Assembly: GCF_000424385.1 (NCBI RefSeq)
Contig: NZ_AUJU01000005.1
Coordinates: 62,001 to 126,000, forward strand
Length of the DNA stretch: 64,000 nucleotides
Direction of reading: 5' to 3'
DNA from: Butyrivibrio sp. LC3010
Lineage (GTDB): Bacteria > Bacillota > Clostridia > Lachnospirales > Lachnospiraceae
How positions within the stretch are numbered: the first letter of the stretch is position 1; every line of letters begins with the position of its first letter. The notes below the pieces were generated by a model, which did not search any database, was not told where the DNA came from, and saw nothing but the letters and a program-made list of their open reading frames with translations. This document shows, piece after piece, positions 51,951-60,429 of this stretch. Made by a program: the position numbers and the translations under genes.

Positions 51951-54662
51951 ATGAAAAAAGTTTTATCAAAAGTATTAGTCGGCACAATTGCAGTTTCATG
52001 TGCATTTCAGGGGCAGAGCGTAAGCGCTGTGGAAAACCTTGAAACAGTACAGGAACTTGCTGAATCCGAGGTGTCTGATGGAAACGCAGAAACATCGCAG
52101 GAACTTGCTGAATACGAGGTTTCCGATGGAAATGCAGAAATATCTGAAAATCAGGAAGAGTCTATTGGGGATGACCCTGCTATATCAGATGGAAATGCGA
52201 CAGAGCAGGAAGAAGGCCCTTTAAACAGCGCAGAATTTACCTATGAAGCTGATGTTGAAGGCTATAAGTTTTCATTGTCTGCTTCGGAAAATATCATTCC
52301 GGAAGGCACCACTGTAGAGATACTTAAGTTATCTGAGGAAGAGGAGAGATTTGCCAGGGAAGAGATTCAGGAGATGTCTGAGACCAGCGTAATGGAGACA
52401 TCATCCTTTGATATTAAGCTTTTGGGTGAAGACGGACAGGAGATTCAGCCTCAGGATGGAGAGGTACATATAAAGGTTAAGCTTCCTGAGGAAAAATCCT
52501 ACGCCATGGAGGATTACGGCGGAAGTGCTGAGTTTAAGATGTTCCACCTTCACGAAGCTGACAATGAGGAATTAAGCACAAGGGTGAATGAAGAGGAATC
52601 AGATATTGCCATTACATCATCAGAATCAACTGAGGTTTACGTGGAGGAGTCAAACATTGATCCCCTGACTCATGAGCTTATAAATAAGTCTGATGTAAAG
52701 GTGCTAAATGCCGGCACATTTGAGGAGCCTGAATATCTTAAGGAATATGAGCTTGAATGTGATACAGACAGTTTTTCAGTTTTCTCTATAGCAACATTGT
52801 TAAAATACAGCTACCAGGAATCTGCATCAGGCCAAGAGACAGTATATACCTTAAATGATACAGAAATGCTGAACTCTCAGTTTACACAGTATGTAAACGG
52901 CGCATTTAAAAAGGCCTGGGATGGATACAGGGAGGATAAGTCAAAGCATTATAAAGTAGTTCTTCCCACAGGAACATATTATAAGAATAATGATATCAGC
53001 GATGTTTCCATGAGAATTGGAAGTAACACCACTTTTGATATGAACGGCTCAACCATTGTAAGTCTTGATGGAAGACTTATGCTTACAACAAGAAAAATAA
53101 AGAGTGGCGATTATCCTGTTGGTGAAGGCAAATATGATGATTATGAGAATATAAAAATACAGAATGGCTGCTTTAGCTGCAATTCATCTGAGACAGTACC
53201 AGTCAGATTTGCTCATCTTACAGGTCTGACTATCGATAATGTGACAATTGAGGATTGTGCAGCAAGCCATATGCTTGAGATAGCGGCATGTAAGAATGTG
53301 TCCGTAACGAACTGTATTTTCCAGAATTCAAAGAAGGTTAGTGTTGAACCTCTTGAGGCTTTTCAGATTGATGCAGCCAATGAAGATGCAATGAAATATG
53401 ATCAGGACAATGCCTATGATGACTATTGCTGCGAAAATGTAGACGTTTCCGGATGTATTTTCAGAAATGTTTATCGTGGATTTGGAAGTCACACTGCAAT
53501 TCAGGGCAAGTTCTATCAGACTAATGTTAAGGTTCATGATTGTACCTTTGAAAATATCTCCAATACAGCTATCATGTGCACCATGTGGAAAGACTCCTCA
53601 ATTTACAACAATGTATTTACAAATGTTGGAAGAGGAATTGATACCACTTCATATTCCTGGTATACACATATGGCAACATTAGAAGAGGACAAGCCATCAG
53701 CATTTTCATATGATGCAAATCTTTCTATTACTGGCAATACTTTCGCTTTAGGTGGAGCTGATAGAGACAGTAATACGCTTTCTGCAATCATGATAAGCGG
53801 TTATCACAGCAGCAGCTCAAGTGATGAATATCCTGCAGGAACCTATGCACCCTCCGGGTTCACTATTACAGATAATGTAATAACAGGTTACAGTGACTGG
53901 GGCAATTATAATGATGGATTTGTTTACGCAGATATATATGTACTGTATGCTAATGGTGTGACCGTAGCAAGAAACACCATGAGAAACGGAAGATTTGGTG
54001 TTCTTGTTCAGAGCAGCAGTGAGGCTTCTTCAGTTGGAAATAACAGTTTTGCAGACATACAGGCCGCTGCAGTTGCTGCAAGAAGTGGTGGAACAATATC
54101 TGATGTGAGAGATAATGCACTTGCTGATTCGATTCCTTATGCACTTTATATCGATAATGATTCAACCTGTAACGGTAGCTTTTCACTAAGTTACACCATG
54201 GGCGCAGGGGAAAATGTTCAGATTAGGAAATTAAGTCTGCCCAAAGTGACATCCGACCTTGCAAATGCTGAGTCTCTTAGATTCAGCTCATCCAAGAAAA
54301 CAATCGTGAAAGGCGGAAATGTAAAGCTTTCTGCCAAGAAAAGGGGTAGAGCTACTGTTTCAGCATTATGGCAGCGCGGGAACGGAGCAGTTAATATAGC
54401 GATAGACGTTACGGTTAAGAAAGCTCCAAGTAAAGTTAAGCTTGGAAAAAAGAAACTCACACTGAAAAAAGGCACAACTTATCAGCTAAATCCAAGGGTT
54501 AACACGGCGTGCAGCACTTACACATATAAATCTTCTAACAATAAGATAGCTAAAGTGTCAAAGAACGGACTCATCACTGCTAAGAAAAAAGGAACTGTAA
54601 CTATTACAGTTACCACATATAACAAAGTTTCCAAGACGATTACAGTCAAAGTTAAGAAATGA
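51951..54662 (+). CDS. Large secreted beta-helix protein with SDGNA repeats and a Big_2 C-terminus
   Basis: A 903-residue surface protein. Parts in order: signal peptide ending near VSA (about 25); an acidic stretch (26-95) with three SDGNA repeats, two of them 48-base direct repeats; a domain of about 200 residues rich in Glu; a parallel beta-helix (about 290-750) containing HMLEIAACKNVSVTNC and EAFQIDAAN; and Big_2-like modules ending in NKIAKVSKNGLITAKKKGT and VKVKK. It has no LPXTG motif. The beta-helix resembles the smaller protein at 47982. It may bind or cut the polymer at the cell surface. The bases after it hold a second, truncated tail. Confidence 0.82.
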   Translation: MKKVLSKVLVGTIAVSCAFQGQSVSAVENLETVQELAESEVSDGNAETSQELAEYEVSDGNAEISENQEESIGDDPAISDGNATEQEEGPLNSAEFTYEADVEGYKFSLSASENIIPEGTTVEILKLSEEEERFAREEIQEMSETSVMETSSFDIKLLGEDGQEIQPQDGEVHIKVKLPEEKSYAMEDYGGSAEFKMFHLHEADNEELSTRVNEEESDIAITSSESTEVYVEESNIDPLTHELINKSDVKVLNAGTFEEPEYLKEYELECDTDSFSVFSIATLLKYSYQESASGQETVYTLNDTEMLNSQFTQYVNGAFKKAWDGYREDKSKHYKVVLPTGTYYKNNDISDVSMRIGSNTTFDMNGSTIVSLDGRLMLTTRKIKSGDYPVGEGKYDDYENIKIQNGCFSCNSSETVPVRFAHLTGLTIDNVTIEDCAASHMLEIAACKNVSVTNCIFQNSKKVSVEPLEAFQIDAANEDAMKYDQDNAYDDYCCENVDVSGCIFRNVYRGFGSHTAIQGKFYQTNVKVHDCTFENISNTAIMCTMWKDSSIYNNVFTNVGRGIDTTSYSWYTHMATLEEDKPSAFSYDANLSITGNTFALGGADRDSNTLSAIMISGYHSSSSSDEYPAGTYAPSGFTITDNVITGYSDWGNYNDGFVYADIYVLYANGVTVARNTMRNGRFGVLVQSSSEASSVGNNSFADIQAAAVAARSGGTISDVRDNALADSIPYALYIDNDSTCNGSFSLSYTMGAGENVQIRKLSLPKVTSDLANAESLRFSSSKKTIVKGGNVKLSAKKRGRATVSALWQRGNGAVNIAIDVTVKKAPSKVKLGKKKLTLKKGTTYQLNPRVNTACSTYTYKSSNNKIAKVSKNGLITAKKKGTVTITVTTYNKVSKTITVKVKK
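52050..52145 (+). repeat. Two tandem 48-base coding repeats
   Basis: Two copies (52050-52097 and 52098-52145) encode QELAESEVSDGNAETS and QELAEYEVSDGNAEIS. A third SDGNA follows near 52185. They lie in the acidic stalk of the surface protein and could change in number by slippage or recombination. Confidence 0.85.
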
Positions 54663-54702
54663 TGGCTTCCATAATAGTGAAGCTAAGTATAAGTAATAAA
54701 AG

Positions 54703-54738
54703 GTTTCCGGGACAACAAAAGTAAAGGTTAAGAAATAA
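54703..54738 (+). pseudogene. Remnant of a Big_2-type C-terminal tail
   Basis: In frame from 54703 the bases read VSGTTKVKVKK and a TAA stop. This is the usual end of Lachnospiraceae Big_2 surface proteins and parallels the real end of the gene before (KVSKTITVKVKK). The 40 bases between the two ends are AT-rich. It looks like a leftover from a recombination that replaced the 3' end. Confidence 0.7.
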
Positions 54739-54739
54739 T

Positions 54740-56110
54740 ATGGCAAATGAAAAGAGCATAGAAAAAAAGTCAATACCTGTGAACATTGCAGAGTTCATCC
54801 TGAAGTACTATTTTTTATGGGGAATGTTCTTTGCGGTGACTTTAAGATTTTTTAAAGTCTATAGAAGTTACTATACGCTTATTGGTGCGACTGCATTTTT
54901 TGTGCTTTTATATCTGATTACGAACAGGACTCTATATCTGAAAGAATTTCTCTGGGGGCATAAGCTTCTAAGCTTTACAGCCTGCATGTGCCTGCTGTAT
55001 CAAATGTTTGTATTAAGACTGGCTTTTCATACGATAGCCAGAGGATTGCTGTTATATATACTTATATTCACGGGCTTTTTATATGGAAAAAAATATAAGG
55101 ACAGCTTTGGGAAAGTTCTACATGTGGCTACAGTTCCGCTGGCGGTAACTTCCATTTTCGGAACTATCTGGTGGGCGCTTTGGATTTTTCCTCTTGAGAG
55201 TATCTCAGTGGATGCTGCCAAATTTTTCTATGAACTTCCGGGAAGAATGGTGTCAGTTTATGTTCATCCTATATTAGCTGGATTTTTTATGCTGTTCCTT
55301 GTATGTATAGCACTGTTTTCAGGGCCCTTTATAAAGGAGACAGGGGATGCTGCTCTGGATGGAAAGAGAAGGAAAATAGATACCGGTATCAGATTGGTTA
55401 TGGCATTTATTGGTATCGCCGGAGTTTATTCATCACTTACAAGATCAGCATATCTGGTGCTTGCTGTAATGCTTATCATATGGGCTACGGGAAATAAAAA
55501 TCCGTTGAAACGGATAAGAAAGCAGAGAAAGAAAGCCGTAAAAAAATCTACCTCAATAGCTGTTACAATCGCAACTGTTATTGGAGTACTGGCGGTTTTG
55601 TTTGTAATATTATATGTGACCGGTGTGGTAGAAGTTATCTACAACAGATTCTTTGGAATCAACTGGCGTGATGATCCTTCATATACATTCCGCATGGATA
55701 CGATAGGTATTGCGGTAAGATATATTTTTAAGAGAGGAATAGGCGGGTTCCTGTTTGGAATTGGTGCCGGAAAAGCATATCATATTCTGGAGATTGAGAC
55801 CTGGCTTATTGAGAAATATAAATCACTTCCTGCTATAGATAACTCATATTCAACAATGATCCTTGAGCAGGGAATATTTGCATTTATCATGTATTTTGGG
55901 GAATCATTGTATTCATTTAAAAAGGTTTTGCAGATGAATTATGGGGAGAAGACACCTCAGAATAATAAGCCGGAATGGATTTATTATTTACTTCTTCCGC
56001 TCCTTACTATGACATTTATTTTTGACTTTCAGGGGTGGCCGGGAGCATACTTTGTAATAATGGTACTTATAGGGATTGATATGAGTGCCGTCAGAGGCGA
56101 AGATAAGTAA
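54740..56110 (+). CDS. O-antigen ligase/polymerase-like membrane protein
   Basis: A 456-residue protein with about ten to twelve membrane helices and a soluble loop near 235-290. It has VYSSLTRSAYLVLAVMLIIW and DNSYSTMILEQG, typical of the O-antigen ligase/Wzy family. A second Wzy-like protein in the locus (the other is at 18896) fits two separate repeat-unit polymers, or a ligase that joins polymer to the cell surface. ATG 54740 lies just after the tail remnant, with AAAGG about ten bases upstream. Confidence 0.8.
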   Translation: MANEKSIEKKSIPVNIAEFILKYYFLWGMFFAVTLRFFKVYRSYYTLIGATAFFVLLYLITNRTLYLKEFLWGHKLLSFTACMCLLYQMFVLRLAFHTIARGLLLYILIFTGFLYGKKYKDSFGKVLHVATVPLAVTSIFGTIWWALWIFPLESISVDAAKFFYELPGRMVSVYVHPILAGFFMLFLVCIALFSGPFIKETGDAALDGKRRKIDTGIRLVMAFIGIAGVYSSLTRSAYLVLAVMLIIWATGNKNPLKRIRKQRKKAVKKSTSIAVTIATVIGVLAVLFVILYVTGVVEVIYNRFFGINWRDDPSYTFRMDTIGIAVRYIFKRGIGGFLFGIGAGKAYHILEIETWLIEKYKSLPAIDNSYSTMILEQGIFAFIMYFGESLYSFKKVLQMNYGEKTPQNNKPEWIYYLLLPLLTMTFIFDFQGWPGAYFVIMVLIGIDMSAVRGEDK

Positions 56111-56284
56111 AGCATTTTAGTTTTGTTTTTCAGGGAGAATTTAGGCTTGTATAGCATTAAGAGATACTTGAACAGAGCATTTAGTGTAGTTTTACGAGCT
56201 TAATTCAATCTATGTAAGTCGACCTGATAAGGTTCTTTCGAGCCTGATAGAGTTTGATTGAAGTATAGAGAGGCTTCGGGGGAT

Positions 56285-58819
56285 ATGGTAAGTTTAATTG
56301 GGGAAAAAATAAAAAATAACAGGAAACTATGGGCAGCATTTTCAGCATTTTTTGCTGCAGGGCTTTTTGCTGCTCTGTGCTTTGTTCTGCATATTACACC
56401 TTTTGGTGATAAGACTTTTTTATATGAAGATATGAAGCAGCAGTATGTGGATTTCTTTTCATACTATCATAATGTCTGGCATGGAGAGGATGGCTTCTTC
56501 TATTCTGAAAACTGTGGACTTGGATCAGATATGTTCGGTATATGGGCATATTATCTGACAAGTCCATTTTTGCTAATGTTCATATTTATTAAGGACCAAT
56601 ATTATGCGATAGCGGTAACCTTCCTGATCATGTTTAAGGTGGCTGCAATGGCAGCTACTACATCCTTGTTTTTTTCATATATTGACGGGGATGAAATGAA
56701 GATAAACAAGGATAGAAAACCTGAGTATTCGGCTGAGAGCAAACATAAGTATTTTGGTAGGAAGAATATTATAGATGCTCAAGATAATACTAGGCGTAAT
56801 AACTCTGCCATCCTGGCAGGAGATTATTTCCTGAATTCCGGAAGTGGCAAATTATGGATTAACGTTTTATTGTCGGTTGTTTTCTCTTTTAGTGCCTGGA
56901 CAGTTGCAAACATGACAAACATCATGTGGCTTGATGCTGTAATTCTAATGCCGATAGTTCTGATTGGATTTTTTAAGATGATGCGTGGCGAGTCAAAGGG
57001 AAGAGCAATATACATCATTTCAGTAATGGTGATGATAGTACTTAACTACTATATTTCAGCTATGGTTCTGATGTTTCTGGGAGCTTTCGCGGTTCTGCAA
57101 TGCCTGGAAGGGTATAGTGGAAACTCTGAAAAGTTAAGTATCAGAGAAGTTGCTGACAGGAAAAATATATCAGGATCTTATCGTAACATTGGTATAAGTG
57201 GCTTTGCTGAATTCATTACCACGACAGTAGTTGCACTGATTTTGGATGCGTGGTTTTTGGTGCCGACTGTTTTATCGCTTATGGGAAGTAATAAGGATCA
57301 TTCCGCAGACATGGTAAGGGCTTTTTCAGAGTATCTACCATCATCTGAGGCGGTGGGGAGAAATCTGTCTCCTTTTTCAGTAATATCAAAGCTTTTCACA
57401 ATGAGTTATGATTCGCTTGAAATAATGAATGGTCTGCCAAATATATATTTTGGTGCGGTGTTGATCATTCCGTGTATCTTATTTTTCTTTAACCGAAGCA
57501 TTCACAAGAGGGCAAAGCTACTTTGTGGAAGTTATTTGATCATGCTTATGATGTTTTTCTGCATTAAGCCGTTAAATACACTTGCCCACGGGGGAACTGA
57601 GGCATATGGATATTTGTACAGATATTCTTTTATCTTTTCATTTGTATGTCTGATTTTGGTTTATTATACGCTGACCCGTATGGAGGGAATAGTTTTTAAG
57701 GACGTGCTCATAGCTTGTGGGATTGCACTTGGCCTTTTTATTGTTTCAATCATAAATAAGCCTGGTTTTATGGGAACAAAGGCGTGGATAATAAATGCGG
57801 GACTTGTTGCTGTTTCAGCTGCCTTTATGGGATGGTTATCACGGATAAATACAACAGATTCTTTGAAAGGAAAGTCATTAAATAAAGCCCTGAAAGTAAC
57901 AGCAAGAGCAATATTTGTCGGATTTGTGGCTGTTCTTGTGCTTGATATATCGATGAATTTTGTACGTGTTTATAAGAGCTCTTCCATGAATGCTGAGACA
58001 GCATCAGGATATATGGAAAAATGTATCCTGACAAGGCAGGCACTTTCAAAAGTTATGGACATAGCGGAAAGCGAAGACAGCAGCCTTGAAAGAATTACCG
58101 TATCAGATGACGGATTTTTTAAGTCGAAGGAATCATACAGATTAGAGTTCCTATCTCCCCGCACTCCCAACGACAGTCTCCATTATGACTATAACGGAAC
58201 CACAACCTACAACAGTCTTCTTAAGGTTGAGAATCGCCTCTTTATGTATAAGTTGGGATTTAATGATAATGGTCTTTATACAACCTACGATGCGCAAAAC
58301 ACAGCCTGTGCCGATGCTATCCTGGGCATAAAGTACCTCATTGGCGATGATGGCAAGATAACTGAGAATCCTTATGTATTGCCGGCAGAGTATACGTCAG
58401 GTGAGAATGTAACAAAGCTCTTGGAAAAAATAGATGTAACCAGGAATCCTTTTACAGCACAGGAAATGTTGCTGAAAGGATTTACCGGAATGGATTCAAA
58501 AGTATTTTATGAAGCAGAGATTGAAAAAGAGGAGCAGAATCTTTTCAAGTATGTGGTAACACCATCACTTGATGGTGAGTTGTATTTTTATATGAATCGT
58601 GAAGGCATGATTCAGAGAGCGCTGTCCATCTACCTTGACGGAGAGTTTGTCAGCGGATACGGGAATGCTTCATGCCAGAAGGTTATTGATCTTGGATATC
58701 ATCATAAGGGTGAAAAAATTGAGCTTATGATAGAAGATGGCGATCATATGGGAACTCTTCCCGGAGAACCTGAGATAGTTACAGAGGATGTGAAGGTGTT
58801 GGAATCAGTTGAACGTTAA
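56285..58819 (+). CDS. YfhO family membrane glycosyltransferase (GT-C)
   Basis: An 844-residue protein with about twelve or more membrane helices. The first outer loop has FLYEDMKQQYVDFFSYYHNVW and GLGSDMFGIWAYYLTSPF, the classic YfhO pattern. A large C-terminal extracytoplasmic region follows (about 570-844). YfhO proteins take sugars from undecaprenyl phosphate and add them to lipoteichoic acid or similar polymers. GtrB and GtrA homologues lie 5 to 6 kb upstream. The TTG at 56258 is in frame, but ATG 56285 after AGAGAGG is preferred. Confidence 0.92.
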   Translation: MVSLIGEKIKNNRKLWAAFSAFFAAGLFAALCFVLHITPFGDKTFLYEDMKQQYVDFFSYYHNVWHGEDGFFYSENCGLGSDMFGIWAYYLTSPFLLMFIFIKDQYYAIAVTFLIMFKVAAMAATTSLFFSYIDGDEMKINKDRKPEYSAESKHKYFGRKNIIDAQDNTRRNNSAILAGDYFLNSGSGKLWINVLLSVVFSFSAWTVANMTNIMWLDAVILMPIVLIGFFKMMRGESKGRAIYIISVMVMIVLNYYISAMVLMFLGAFAVLQCLEGYSGNSEKLSIREVADRKNISGSYRNIGISGFAEFITTTVVALILDAWFLVPTVLSLMGSNKDHSADMVRAFSEYLPSSEAVGRNLSPFSVISKLFTMSYDSLEIMNGLPNIYFGAVLIIPCILFFFNRSIHKRAKLLCGSYLIMLMMFFCIKPLNTLAHGGTEAYGYLYRYSFIFSFVCLILVYYTLTRMEGIVFKDVLIACGIALGLFIVSIINKPGFMGTKAWIINAGLVAVSAAFMGWLSRINTTDSLKGKSLNKALKVTARAIFVGFVAVLVLDISMNFVRVYKSSSMNAETASGYMEKCILTRQALSKVMDIAESEDSSLERITVSDDGFFKSKESYRLEFLSPRTPNDSLHYDYNGTTTYNSLLKVENRLFMYKLGFNDNGLYTTYDAQNTACADAILGIKYLIGDDGKITENPYVLPAEYTSGENVTKLLEKIDVTRNPFTAQEMLLKGFTGMDSKVFYEAEIEKEEQNLFKYVVTPSLDGELYFYMNREGMIQRALSIYLDGEFVSGYGNASCQKVIDLGYHHKGEKIELMIEDGDHMGTLPGEPEIVTEDVKVLESVER

Positions 58820-58954
58820 TTAGCATCATTGCAATCAGTTAAACAGTATCTATCAACTTTTAGAAAACCATTGATCAATAATCGGCTTTAGATGTCATAA
58901 ATTTAACATGAGAAAATCTTAAAAAAAAATAAATTTTTTTTATGAAATAGGGGT

Positions 58955-58981
58955 TAAGTTTTGCTATATGCTCTCCGATAA
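58955..58981 (+). promoter_or_regulatory. Sigma-28 (FliA/SigD) type promoter, distal
   Basis: TAAG (58955-58958), 15 bases, TCCGATAA (58974-58981). The Bacillus SigD consensus is TAAA-N15-GCCGATAT, so the fit is good and the spacing exact. The -10 lies inside a perfect 16-base palindrome (58975-58990), and a run of A and T sits just upstream, like an UP element. Confidence 0.72.
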
Positions 58982-58990
58982 TATTATCGG
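58975..58990. promoter_or_regulatory. Perfect 16-base palindrome over the -10 box
   Basis: CCGATAATATTATCGG is self-complementary from end to end and covers the -10 box of the distal sigma-28 promoter. It could be an operator, or the start of the leader RNA hairpin. Confidence 0.6.
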
Positions 58991-59137
58991 TGGGGAACAA
59001 ATGACACAATACCTTGGGTTTTCAAAGGTGAAACTACTAAATCGGGTATGTCGTAACTACTATCCACAAGATAGTGTTATATGAGGGAGAGAGCAGAGGA
59101 AGAATAAAAATTATTTGATATTTTTTCAGAAAACCTC
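58991..59137 (+). ncRNA. Possible structured leader between the two sigma-28 promoters
   Basis: The stretch holds ATACC paired with GGTAT (about 59011-59050) and ACTATC-CACAA-GATAGT near 59058-59074. It fits no riboswitch consensus that I recognise. Its place at a flagellar anti-sigma gene suggests regulation. Confidence 0.35.
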
Positions 59138-59164
59138 TAAATTAAATAGAAAATACTCCGATAA
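59138..59164 (+). promoter_or_regulatory. Sigma-28 type promoter of flgM
   Basis: TAAA (59138-59141), exactly 15 bases, TCCGATAA (59157-59164). It is close to the SigD consensus, 45 bases before the flgM ATG. Confidence 0.85.
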
Positions 59165-59208
59165 AAGTAGTAGAACTAAAGAAATTCTCCAAGGAAGGAG
59201 GAAACGAT

Positions 59209-59487
59209 ATGCGTATAGAAGCTTACAGCCAGATTCAACAGGTTTATGGCACCAGTAAAGTGAATAAAGCAGCAAAGACTCAGAATACCACTAGAGTTTC
59301 TGATTCTCTGAATATTTCCAACATCGGTAAGGATATTCAGGTTGCTAAGCAGGCTGTGAAAGAGGCTCCGGATGTCAGGGAGGACGTTACGGCACCTATA
59401 AAGAGTGCGATTAAGAACGGAACGTATGACGTTAGCGGAGAGGCTTTTGCAGATAAGCTCCTCGCTAAGCTCAGTGAATCATTCTGA
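59209..59487 (+). CDS. flgM: Anti-sigma-28 factor FlgM
   Basis: A 92-residue protein. The N-terminal half is unstructured and polar; the C-terminal half has the sigma-binding helices (VSDSLNISNIGKDIQVAKQA and IKSAIKNGTYDVSGEAFADK). FlgM holds sigma-28 inactive until the hook is built, then is exported. GTYDVSGEAFADKLL is the FlgM signature. AAGGAGG is seven bases before the ATG. Two sigma-28 promoters lie upstream, giving the usual feedback loop. The stop region forms a small CTCAG/CTGAG dyad. Confidence 0.9.
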   Translation: MRIEAYSQIQQVYGTSKVNKAAKTQNTTRVSDSLNISNIGKDIQVAKQAVKEAPDVREDVTAPIKSAIKNGTYDVSGEAFADKLLAKLSESF

Positions 59488-59524
59488 GTAGGAAGTTGTC
59501 ATGAAAAACATATATGGAAACTAT

Positions 59525-59595
59525 TAGAGCCGGCTTAATCGAACGGTTTAAGCTCCGATGGAAATTAGGCAGGCTCTATATCTATGCCCTTTTTT
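59525..59595 (+). ncRNA. Structured leader RNA between flgM and flgN
   Basis: TAGAGCC (59525-59531) pairs with GGCTCTA (59572-59578), enclosing GCTTAA/TTAAGC (59533-59538 with 59548-59553). The 3' side of the outer stem overlaps a competing GGCA/TGCC stem that is followed by TTTTTT (59590-59595). This is the layout of an attenuator. A further ATTGCC/GGCAAT hairpin is at 59616-59632. No riboswitch family is recognised. Confidence 0.45.
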
Positions 59596-59705
59596 AGGAT
59601 AAATCGATGTGATGAATTGCCAGATGGGCAATCAGGGAGACTGTGAATTGTACTAAGCAATTTGTTACAGGATATGCCGGTTAGGACAAAAAGGAGGACA
59701 AAACT

Positions 59706-60227
59706 ATGGCAAGTTTATTACAGAATCTGGTTGATGTTCTCGACAGAGAATGTGCGTTATATGAAAGACTTCTGGTTTTGTCCGGAAAGAAGACCCCTGT
59801 AATTGTGGAGAGAAACTTAAAAGAGCTTGCTAAGATAACAGAAGATGAGCAGGCAGTTGTTTCCCTTATAGCTGCAGTTGATAAGGAACGTGAAGCAGTA
59901 ATGGACAGCATTGCAGATGTTATCGGTGAGAAAGGGAATGACCTTAAGCTCACTGATCTTGTAAGAATGCTTGATTCAAGACCCAACGAGCAGCGAAGTC
60001 TTGCTGTTCAGAGAGATAAGCTCAAGTTTATTTCACAGAATGTCCAGAGAAACAATGACCAGAATCAGATTCTTCTTCAGAGCTCACTTGAAATGGTGCA
60101 GTATGAGATGAACATAATTCAATCAGCAAGGCGCGCTCCTGAGACTGCGAATTATACAAGATATGCAGGATCAAGAGGCGACAGACTGGGTGTTGCACCT
60201 ATGGGAAGATTTGATGCGAAGCAGTAA
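59706..60227 (+). CDS. flgN: FlgN family flagellar export chaperone
   Basis: A 173-residue, mostly helical coiled-coil protein with LLQNLVDVLDRECALYERLL and LQSSLEMVQYEMNIIQSA, as in FlgN. It protects the hook-filament junction proteins FlgK and FlgL before export. The strong AAGGAGG lies before ATG 59706, and the flgK genes follow. The C-terminal tail is short and basic. A hairpin from repeat A begins four bases after its stop. Confidence 0.88.
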   Translation: MASLLQNLVDVLDRECALYERLLVLSGKKTPVIVERNLKELAKITEDEQAVVSLIAAVDKEREAVMDSIADVIGEKGNDLKLTDLVRMLDSRPNEQRSLAVQRDKLKFISQNVQRNNDQNQILLQSSLEMVQYEMNIIQSARRAPETANYTRYAGSRGDRLGVAPMGRFDAKQ

Positions 60228-60231
60228 AGGA

Positions 60232-60266
60232 TTTTTGTGGGCGATTTCCGCTTTTGCCCACAAAAA
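60232..60266 (+). terminator. Inverted repeat A hairpin after flgN
   Basis: TTTTTGTGGGC (60232-60242) pairs with GCCCACAAAAA (60256-60266) around a 13-base loop. The sequence is the exact reverse complement of the first hairpin of repeat A. With A and T tracts at both ends it could stop transcription in both directions. Confidence 0.8.
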
Positions 60267-60290
60267 GTCATAGGAATTTAAGTGTGTGAG

Positions 60291-60332
60291 GAGTCAATTT
60301 GTTAAAAACAACAAATATGACTCTTTTCTTTT
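60291..60332 (+). terminator. Intrinsic terminator of the flgM-flgN unit
   Basis: GAGTCA and ATTTGTT pair with AACAAAT and TGACTC around an AAAAAC loop, with one bulged A, followed by TTTTCTTTT. It separates flgMN from flgK. Confidence 0.88.
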
Positions 60333-60429
60333 GCCATTTAGGTCTGAGGATCAGGTAAATGAGGATTAATTTGTGTAAAAGAAGGAGTCACTAATGCAAA
60401 GAAACAGGCAACATTTTTTCTCATAAATA

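Larger units (their letters stand above)
58820..59208 (+). other. 389-base gap with two sigma-28 promoters and a structured leader
   Basis: No gene is seen. From 58910 to 58945 the DNA is AT-rich, with an A9 and a T8 run. It then holds a sigma-28 promoter, a perfect palindrome, a leader with several dyads (below), and a second sigma-28 promoter next to flgM. I see no terminator for the YfhO gene. Confidence 0.8.

Noticed and set aside
52050-52145. CRISPR-like array
   Set aside because: The repeats are adjacent, coding and in frame, with no unique spacers and no cas genes.
58991-59137. Cyclic-di-GMP riboswitch in the flgM leader
   Set aside because: I could not align the conserved core of either known class; kept only as an unassigned structured leader.
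60393-60425. Short open frame after AAGGAG in the flgK upstream gap
   Set aside because: It has about ten codons, no relatives and lies before the promoter, so it is likely chance.
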